Source: Prosthecodimorpha hirschii (lineage in GTDB: Bacteria > Pseudomonadota > Alphaproteobacteria > Rhizobiales > Ancalomicrobiaceae). Taken from it: a stretch of DNA of 64,000 nt. The notes under the pieces are model-generated. The model saw only the letters and a list, made by a program, of their open reading frames with translations. It made no database searches and had not been told where the DNA came from. Both the position numbers and the translations under genes were made by a program. Shown here in pieces: positions 58,338 to 64,000 of the stretch (the first letter of the stretch is position 1; each line of letters opens with the position of its first letter). The stretch lies in NCBI RefSeq assembly GCF_001305515.1, contig NZ_LJYW01000001.1:2636253-2700252 (forward strand), read 5' to 3'.

Positions 58338-59279
58338 TCAGACCGGAGGAAAGCGGCGGGCGAGACGATCGTCGGGCGGCGGCAGCGCGCCGTCGAGGCT
58401 CTTGGCCTCGCGGTCGAGCCAGGCCTCGGCCGCGGCGAGCACGCGCCCGTAGAGCCGGCCGGCCAGCGCCCGGGCCGGACGGCCGGGCCAGTCGGCGGGC
58501 AGGAGATCGGCCGGCAGCAACGGGTCGCGCAGGGCGAGGCGGCGGAACTCGTGCACCACCGCGATCCGGACCGCGAGCGCCTCGATCCCTGCCGGTTCCG
58601 GCCCGTCCGTCACGGCAGCCTCGACGGCCGAAAAATCCGCCACGAACTGGGTATAGGCCTGCGCCAGCCCGGCGAGCGGCCAAAGCCCGGCGGCATAGAG
58701 CGGCGCCTCCGCCGGCGGCCCGGCCGCGTCGAGCCAGGCGACCGCGCCGGCCTCCGGCAGACGGCCGGAATAGAGCCGGCCGTCCTCGCCGAGCGGCGCC
58801 ATGGCGAGGCCGGGCGCGACCAGCGCGAAACCCTGCCGGACCAGAGCCGCGCGCGCCGCCGCGATCGCGTCGCCGGCCGGGGCCAGGAAGGCGAGCCGCC
58901 AGCGCCCCGCCCAGGGCCGCTCGACGAAGCGGTAGATCTGCGGCGCGACGCGCCGGGTATCGGCCTCCGCGGCCGGGCTGAGCGACGCGAAACTGTTGCG
59001 CCCGACGCGGATGCGCTCGATCAGCCCGTCGGCGGCGAGCCGGGTCAGCGCCGTGCGCACGACGCCGGCATCGAGCCCGAGCGATCCGGCCATGTCCTGC
59101 AGGCTGCCGACCCCGATCGAACCGCCGCGCGGCGAGATGCAATCGCCGAACATGGTGACGATCAGCGACCAGGCGCGGATCGGCGTGCGCCGGTGCAGCA
59201 CCTCAAGCGCCAGCGCGTGGGCCGGATGCCGCGCCGCCGGCAGGACGGCCGCTTCCAGAAGGGCGCCGCGCTCAGGCAC
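58338..59279 (-). CDS. paaX: PaaX-type transcriptional repressor of phenylacetate genes
   Basis: 313 aa. N-terminal winged helix: IRAWSLIVTMFGDCISPRGG and LGLDAGVVRTALTRLAADGL; a middle domain and C-terminal PaaX domain follow (YTQFVADFSAVE, VHEFRRLALRDPLLPADLLP, WPGRPARALAGRLY). PaaX is released by phenylacetyl-CoA. Start is GTG 59279, overlapping the end of coaBC by 8 nt, so it may be translated from coaBC mRNA. The paa operon begins 142 nt downstream. Confidence 0.93.
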   Translation of the reverse strand: MPERGALLEAAVLPAARHPAHALALEVLHRRTPIRAWSLIVTMFGDCISPRGGSIGVGSLQDMAGSLGLDAGVVRTALTRLAADGLIERIRVGRNSFASLSPAAEADTRRVAPQIYRFVERPWAGRWRLAFLAPAGDAIAAARAALVRQGFALVAPGLAMAPLGEDGRLYSGRLPEAGAVAWLDAAGPPAEAPLYAAGLWPLAGLAQAYTQFVADFSAVEAAVTDGPEPAGIEALAVRIAVVHEFRRLALRDPLLPADLLPADWPGRPARALAGRLYGRVLAAAEAWLDREAKSLDGALPPPDDRLARRFPPV

Positions 59280-60534
59280 GGCCGAGCCTGTCGGCGATCA
59301 GCGCGACGATGCGGTCGGCGACGGCCGCCTTGGGCAGATCCGGCCAATCCTCGATGCCCTCGCGCGCGACGATGCGCACCGTGTTGCGGTCGCCGCCCAT
59401 GATGCCGGTTTCCGGCGACACGTCGTTGGCGACGATCAGGTCGGCGCCCTTGCGCTCGAGCTTGGCGGTGGCGTTGGCGATCAGGTTCTCGGTCTCCGCC
59501 GCGAAGCCGACGACGAGGCGCGGCCGCAGCGTCGGGTGCCGGCCGACCGTGGCCAGGATGTCGGGATTCTCGACCAGATGCAGGGCGGGCGCGCCGGCCG
59601 GCCCCTTCTTGATCTTCTCGTCGGCCTCCGACGCCACGCGCCAGTCGGCGACCGCGGCCGCCATCACGGCCACGTCGGCAGGAAGCGCAGCCTCGACGGC
59701 GGCGAGCATCTCGCGCGCGGTCTCGACATGCACGACCGTGACGCCGGGCGGATCGGCGACGGTCACCGGCCCGGCGACCAGCACCACGGTCGCGCCGGCC
59801 GCGGCGGCGGCGGCCGCGATGGCATGGCCCTGCTTGCCCGAGGAGCGGTTGGCGATGTAGCGGACCGGGTCGATCGGCTCATGGGTCGGACCGGAGGTGA
59901 TCACGATGCGCCGGCCGGCGAGCGGACCCGGCCGGGTCGCGATCGCCGGATCGGCGGCCAGCAGGGCCTGGCCGGGGAGCCGCAGCGGCGACAGCATGGC
60001 CTCGATCGCGGCCAGGATCTCCATCGGCTCGGCCATCCGGCCGGGGCCGAATTCGCCGCGTTCGGCCATGGCGCCGACATTCGGACCGACCATCGCGATG
60101 CCGTCGGCGGCCAGCCGGTCGCGGTTGCGGCGGGTCGCCGGATGGTCCCACATGCGCGGATTCATGGCCGGCGCGACCAGCACCGGCTTGTCGGTGGCGA
60201 GCAGGATGGTGGCGGCGAGATCGTCGCAGAGGCCGTTGGCCATCTTGGCGAGGAGATTGGCGGTCGCCGGCGCGACCACGATCAGGTCGGCCTCGCGCGA
60301 CAGCCGGATATGGCCGATCTCGTGCTCGGCGGTGAGGTCGAAGAGCTCGGAAAAGACCCGGTCCTCGGTCAGCGCCCCGACCGAGAGCGGGGTGACGAAT
60401 TCCTTCGCCGCCGCGGTCATCACCGCGCGCACCGTGGCGCCGCGTTCCTTCAGCCGCCGGATCAGGTCCAGCACCTTGTAGGCGGCAATGCCGCCGCCGA
60501 TGATCAGAAGAATGCGCTTGCCCTGCAGCATCAT
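59272..60534 (-). CDS. coaBC: bifunctional phosphopantothenoylcysteine decarboxylase/phosphopantothenate--cysteine ligase
   Basis: 420 aa, two consecutive CoA-synthesis steps. CoaC half: RILLIIGGGIAAYKVLDLIR, VVAPATANLLAKMANGLCDD (flavin site), APAMNPRMWDHPA with the catalytic HPAT region. CoaB half from about 200: VITSGPTHEPIDPVRYIANR, SSGKQGHAIA, AAAVADWR and FAAETE. ATG at 60534 (or 60531) after GGAG. The downstream gene paaX overlaps it. Confidence 0.96.
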   Translation of the reverse strand: MMLQGKRILLIIGGGIAAYKVLDLIRRLKERGATVRAVMTAAAKEFVTPLSVGALTEDRVFSELFDLTAEHEIGHIRLSREADLIVVAPATANLLAKMANGLCDDLAATILLATDKPVLVAPAMNPRMWDHPATRRNRDRLAADGIAMVGPNVGAMAERGEFGPGRMAEPMEILAAIEAMLSPLRLPGQALLAADPAIATRPGPLAGRRIVITSGPTHEPIDPVRYIANRSSGKQGHAIAAAAAAAGATVVLVAGPVTVADPPGVTVVHVETAREMLAAVEAALPADVAVMAAAVADWRVASEADEKIKKGPAGAPALHLVENPDILATVGRHPTLRPRLVVGFAAETENLIANATAKLERKGADLIVANDVSPETGIMGGDRNTVRIVAREGIEDWPDLPKAAVADRIVALIADRLGRA

Positions 60535-60621
60535 GGCTCCGGTTTGGCCGGGAGATATTTCGGCCGGGATCATAGAGCGGTTCGAGGGCGATCGGGAACC
60601 GGCTTGTCGTCCGCCAACGGT

Positions 60622-61227
60622 TCAGATCGGGGGCAGCGGATAGAAGAGACCCTTGATGCAGGCCGGATTGCGCACGGCAATCTGAACGTGGCTCTTCACA
60701 TGAAAACCGCTGCCCGGAAACGCTTCGCCGCCCTCGACGAACATGCCGCGGACCGTGTCGAACGGTTCGATCGTCGGGTCGGTCTCGGCCGCACCCTCGA
60801 CGATCTCGTGAAGATGCCGGAGAACGGCGCAATCCAGGAACCGCAAAACGCGATCGCGATCGGCCGCGCCCTTCGGATCCTTGTTCACAGGAACGGGCAG
60901 CCCGGCTTTCTCCTGCACCGCGACGAATGAGCTGTGCGCCGCCTGCAGGAGTTCAATGTCTTCGCGAGAGACAAGATCGAGACAGTTTCGCAGATCGATG
61001 ACGGCGCCGATCACGGAAACTTTCTTATACTGCCCGGTTTGAACCTTCCGGTCTGCCCATTCCTTCGCTCTTAAAGGATCGGATTCCCAAAAGTAGGCCC
61101 CGGGACCGAGCCAATCGTAGTCCTTGTCGCTGTGCAGGATCCGAGCGCCGTCCAATACGGCTTTCCTTGCCACGGCCTCGTCACAACCGTGGTAGCCAAG
61201 CACGAACGATGTCGCCAGTCGACTCAA
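60622..61227 (-). CDS. putative ADP-ribosyltransferase-fold toxin-like protein
   Basis: 201 aa, not a family I can name firmly. The N-terminal half has an ART-like layout: YHGCD (12-16), then DYDWLGPGAYFWESDPLRAK (36-55) and EWADRK, close to the pattern D-x-G-x-G-x-Y-F-x-x-x-x-x-x-A-x-x-W-A of DUF3990-type proteins. Start is TTG 61227, overlapping the stop of the 60-aa gene as TTGA. Base composition is clearly less GC-rich than around it, pointing to horizontal transfer. The pair looks like a toxin-antitoxin module; toxicity is inferred. Confidence 0.6.
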   Translation of the reverse strand: MSRLATSFVLGYHGCDEAVARKAVLDGARILHSDKDYDWLGPGAYFWESDPLRAKEWADRKVQTGQYKKVSVIGAVIDLRNCLDLVSREDIELLQAAHSSFVAVQEKAGLPVPVNKDPKGAADRDRVLRFLDCAVLRHLHEIVEGAAETDPTIEPFDTVRGMFVEGGEAFPGSGFHVKSHVQIAVRNPACIKGLFYPLPPI

Positions 61228-61406
61228 GCGGTCTTCGAAGCCTTCTTCTCGCTGGAGCCGCCGAATTCTACCCGAAGATCACCGTCCTTCGTATAGATGC
61301 CTTCATCGACCAGCGACTGACGTGCGGCTTGCTTGGAAGCCAGAACACGGTTCGTCTTGGCTTCGATCGCCTTCATGATTTTGAGGTTTCGCTCACCCTG
61401 AACCAT
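61224..61406 (-). CDS. 60-aa partner of the ART-like protein, candidate antitoxin
   Basis: Small basic helical protein: LKIMKAIEAKTNRVLASKQA, then ARQSLVDEGIYTKDGDLRVE and a Lys-rich tail. The words SLVDEGIYT and GDLRVEFGG recall short ORFs seen beside similar larger genes. ATG at 61406 with GAGGA upstream. Translationally coupled to the larger gene by a 4-nt overlap and sharing its low-GC composition. Confidence 0.65.
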   Translation of the reverse strand: MVQGERNLKIMKAIEAKTNRVLASKQAARQSLVDEGIYTKDGDLRVEFGGSSEKKASKTA

Positions 61407-61519
61407 GGCACGTCCTCAACGAAGCAAATTCCAATATCCGAGTGCGTCGCCTTCGATTGCCGAGCGTGCCAGGATCGGCCGAAGGGTGCAACCGCTGTGT
61501 TGGCGGCGTTTCCCGCCCC

Positions 61520-62734
61520 TCACGCGTTGGCGAGGATCATGTTGCGGACGTTGGGATAGATCTGGCCTTCCCATTTGCGGCCGGAGAAGACGCCGTAATG
61601 GCCGACGCCGACCTGCATGTGGTGGCGCTTCAGGAAGGGGCGCAGGCTGGAACAGAGGTCGTGGGCGGCGACCGTCTGGCCGAGCGCGCAGATGTCGTCG
61701 CGTTCGCCCTCGACGGTCAGCAGTGCGGTGCGCCGGATCGCCTTCGGATTGACCTTGCGGCCGCGGAAGGTCAGTTCGCCCTTGGCGAGCAGCGCGCGCT
61801 GGAACACGAAATCGACCGTCTCGATGTAGAATTCCGCCGGCAGGTCGAGCACCGCGAAATATTCGTCGTAGAAGGTCTTGATCGCCTCGGCCTCGGCGGT
61901 CTCGCCGCGGGCGAGATGGTCGTACAGGGCTTGGTGCTGCTTGACGTGGCGCTCCATGTTCATGGACATGAAGGCCATCAACTGAACGAAGCCGGGATAG
62001 ACCCGCCGCCCGCCGCCGCGATGGCGCGCCGGCACGCTGGCCAGCAGGGTGTCCTCGAACCAGCGGATCGGCTTCGAGGTGGCCAGTTCGTTGACCTTGG
62101 TCGGGTTGACGCGGGTGTCGACCGGCCCGGCCATCAGCGTCATGGTCTTCGGCGTCGCCGGGTTGTCGTCCTCGGCCATGATGGCGGTGGCGGCGAGCAC
62201 CTGGACGCAGGGCTGGCAGACGGCGATCACATTGGCGCCGGGGCCGAGCACCTCCAGGAAACGGATGACGTGCTCGATATAGTCCTCGAAGCCGAAGCGG
62301 CCGGCCGAGAGCGGCACGTCGCGGGCATTGTGCCAGTCGGTGATGTAGACGTCGTGATCGGCCAGCAGGGTGCGCACGGTGGCGCGCAGGAGCGTGGCGA
62401 AATGGCCCGACAGCGGCGCCACCAAGAGCACCTTGGGCTGGACGATGTCGACATCCTTGCGGAAGCGCAGAAGGGTGCCGAACGGGGTCGAGTAAGTCGC
62501 CTCCTCGGTGACCGTCGCCTCGCGATTGCCGGTGGTCACCGAGGTGATGCCGTAGTCCGGCCGATGGTGCGACATCCGCATCCGGCTGACCATTTCCCAT
62601 TGGGCAGCCATGCGTCGCGATCCCGGCAGTCCCCCGGCGCGCGCCCAGTCGCCCCAATAGTCGAGCGCCCCGGCCGCCGCGGCACGGATCGGCTCCATCA
62701 GGTCGTCCTGGCACTGGTAGGCGAAATAGAGCAT
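61520..62734 (-). CDS. phaZ: intracellular polyhydroxyalkanoate depolymerase
   Basis: 404 aa. Degrades stored PHB granules. MLYFAYQCQDDLMEPIRAAA and YGITSVTTGNREATVTEEAT are family text. The lipase-box position has Cys (AVCQPCVQV, Cys173), as in intracellular PhaZ enzymes; Asp in ERDDICALGQT and His in QVGVGHYGVFSG complete the triad. ATG at 62734 is chosen because family similarity begins there. Divergent from the GST gene. Confidence 0.95.
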   Translation of the reverse strand: MLYFAYQCQDDLMEPIRAAAAGALDYWGDWARAGGLPGSRRMAAQWEMVSRMRMSHHRPDYGITSVTTGNREATVTEEATYSTPFGTLLRFRKDVDIVQPKVLLVAPLSGHFATLLRATVRTLLADHDVYITDWHNARDVPLSAGRFGFEDYIEHVIRFLEVLGPGANVIAVCQPCVQVLAATAIMAEDDNPATPKTMTLMAGPVDTRVNPTKVNELATSKPIRWFEDTLLASVPARHRGGGRRVYPGFVQLMAFMSMNMERHVKQHQALYDHLARGETAEAEAIKTFYDEYFAVLDLPAEFYIETVDFVFQRALLAKGELTFRGRKVNPKAIRRTALLTVEGERDDICALGQTVAAHDLCSSLRPFLKRHHMQVGVGHYGVFSGRKWEGQIYPNVRNMILANA

Positions 62735-63003
62735 CCGGCCCAACCCCCTGGAGCACCCGGCGTCCGGTGGACGCTGTCGGGCGAACTACCCTTATGGCGA
62801 CGCAGCAGGATTCCTGAGCCCGGCGCTCACGCCCGGCTGCAGGGTGCCGCCGCGTCAGACCCGCGCTTACGCATTTGCCCGCTGGTCCCTTGTGGAAACG
62901 CTAGTGCAATTCTTTTTGCGCTGCGAGATAATTCTCAGCGCACCTGCTCACACGGGCGCAGCGCGGCGCGAGGGCACGGGGCCATCGCCACCAGGGGAAC
63001 GAC

Positions 63004-63660
63004 ATGGCACGGGCGACACTGACCATTTCGAGCAAAAACTATTCGTCCTGGTCGCTGCGCGGCTGGCTGCTCTGCCGGATGGCCGGCCTCGACGTGCAGG
63101 AACAGGTGATGCCGCTCGACGATCCGTCGACCAAGGCCGAGCTGCTGCTCCTGTCGCCGTCCTTCCTGGTGCCCTGCCTGACCCATGACGGCGCCCGGGT
63201 CTGGGACACGCTGGCGATCGCCGAGTATCTCGCCGAGCTCAAGCCGAAGGCCGGCATCCTGCCGTCCGACCGCGTCCAGCGCGCCCATTGCCGCGCGATC
63301 GCCGGCGAGATGCATTCCGGCTTCTACAATCTGCGCTCCGCCCTGCCGATGAATCTCCGCGCCCACTATCCCGACTTCAAGGTCTGGAACGGCGCGCTGC
63401 CGGACATCGACCGGATCGTCACCATCTGGCGCGAATGCCTGGCGGCGTCCAGCGGACCGTTCCTGTTCGGTGCCAAGCCGACCGTCGCCGACGCCATGTA
63501 CGCGCCCGTCTGCACCCGCTTCACGACCTATGACGTGAAGCTCGACGCGCTCTGCAAGGCCTATTGCCAGACCATCCTGGCCTGGGCGCCGATGGCGGAA
63601 TGGATCGCGGCGGCCAAGTCCGAGCCGGAGGAACTGGAAGAGCTCGACGTTGAATTCTGA
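63004..63660 (+). CDS. glutathione S-transferase family protein
   Basis: 218 aa. Thioredoxin-like N-domain LTISSKNYSSWSLRGWLLCR with Ser motif SSWSLR, cis-Pro region FLVPCLTHDG and glutathione-binding WDTLAIAEYLAEL. Helical C-domain AVADAMYAP-like PTVADAMYAPVCTRFTTY. The NYSSWSLR text groups it with Xi-like/YfcF-type GSTs of unknown substrate. ATG at 63004 after AGGGGAA. Confidence 0.93.
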   Translation: MARATLTISSKNYSSWSLRGWLLCRMAGLDVQEQVMPLDDPSTKAELLLLSPSFLVPCLTHDGARVWDTLAIAEYLAELKPKAGILPSDRVQRAHCRAIAGEMHSGFYNLRSALPMNLRAHYPDFKVWNGALPDIDRIVTIWRECLAASSGPFLFGAKPTVADAMYAPVCTRFTTYDVKLDALCKAYCQTILAWAPMAEWIAAAKSEPEELEELDVEF

Positions 63661-63904
63661 GCGCCGGGCCGCGGTTTCCCGCGCGGATCGACGAGCCCGG
63701 GCCCGAGCCCGGCCCGCCCCCGGACGCCGAACCTTTCCGCCGCTCGCACGTTGATGAGGGGCGGCGACACGCCCCGCACCGCCCGCATCCACCCCGATCA
63801 GTATCCTGCCGGTCAGACCCCCGGTCTGCGCCGGTCGCCGCCCATCCCGGCAAGCTGCCGGGCGGCGAGACGTTCGGCCCGTTGCTCACGACAAGGACGT
63901 CACC

Positions 63905-64000
63905 ATGGATCCCTGGAACCGCCTGTTCTTCGACACGACGCGCTTCATGATGGGTGCGCAGGCGGCAAGCCTCAATGCCGCGGTGACCATCGCGCATCGC
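63905..64000 (+). CDS. hypothetical protein, cut by the right edge
   Basis: Only 32 codons are visible: MDPWNRLFFDTTRFMMGAQA then ASLNAAVTIAHR. AAGGA lies about 9 nt before the ATG. The amphipathic start resembles small alphaproteobacterial proteins of unknown role; no assignment is possible. Confidence 0.6.
   Translation, partial: MDPWNRLFFDTTRFMMGAQAASLNAAVTIAHR

Noticed and set aside
60580-61520. Prophage or integrative element around the lower-GC module
   Set aside because: No integrase, transposase, direct repeats or tRNA target was seen; only the two small genes differ in composition.

Overview
The window is a GC-rich chromosomal segment that looks like an alphaproteobacterium of the order Hyphomicrobiales (Rhizobiales). 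Pointers are the divergent cycM / kdsB-pheA block, the TIGR02300 (FYDLN-acid) gene divergent from a class II aroA, an OlsB-type ornithine-lipid acyltransferase, an HWE histidine kinase, and the hisF-hisE-coaA order. No prophage, insertion sequence or CRISPR array was seen.

Layout. 1-6.8 kb: a broken YejA-like peptide-binding protein at the left edge, then cytochrome c, kdsB, pheA, a ThiF/MoeB-family enzyme, aroA and the FYDLN protein. 6.8-9.1 kb: tRNA-Ala(GGC) with its terminator, a repeat-rich gap and one or two tiny ORFs. 9.1-16.6 kb: a sugar-acid catabolic operon (LacI regulator, TRAP DctP, fused DctQM, VOC protein, RuBisCO-like protein, DUF1537 kinase) resembling the OiaX/OiaK branch of D-apionate degradation. 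16.6-20.3 kb: a cobalamin riboswitch in front of an unknown 103-aa ORF, a lone rtcR, and an array of 240-260-bp repeats. 20.3-34.7 kb: omega-amino-acid aminotransferase with an XRE-cupin regulator, L,D-transpeptidase, wrbA, mutS, DUF4272 protein, olsB, two sensor kinases, a (CGGG)15 repeat and an esterase. 34.9-40.5 kb: one 1,878-aa DUF4011 helicase with a C-terminal nuclease-like domain, probably antiviral. 40.5-49.6 kb: yqhA, CHAD protein, msrA, malic enzyme, aminotransferase, NarL-type regulator, a cluster of inverted repeats, and a CesT-like type III chaperone followed by a candidate secreted protein. 49.7-52.5 kb: coaA, hisE, hisF and a small ORF. 52.9-60.5 kb: EamA transporter and the phenylacetyl-CoA epoxidase operon (paaXABCDE) with coaBC overlapping paaX. 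60.6-64 kb: a two-gene module resembling a toxin-antitoxin pair with an ADP-ribosyltransferase-like partner, intracellular PHA depolymerase, a GST and a gene cut by the right edge.

Central metabolism and cofactor genes (kdsB, pheA, aroA, hisEF, coaA, coaBC, maeB) are interleaved with accessory units: the OiaX/OiaK operon, the DUF4011 helicase, the chaperone-effector pair, the ART-like pair and the riboswitch with its orphan ORF. A second theme is the number of short tandem repeats (14-28-bp units, a tetranucleotide run and the ~250-bp array). Several lie in gaps, one is inside a coding sequence, and three span stop codons. Gene functions are assigned by recognising family motifs in the translated sequence; no database search was possible.
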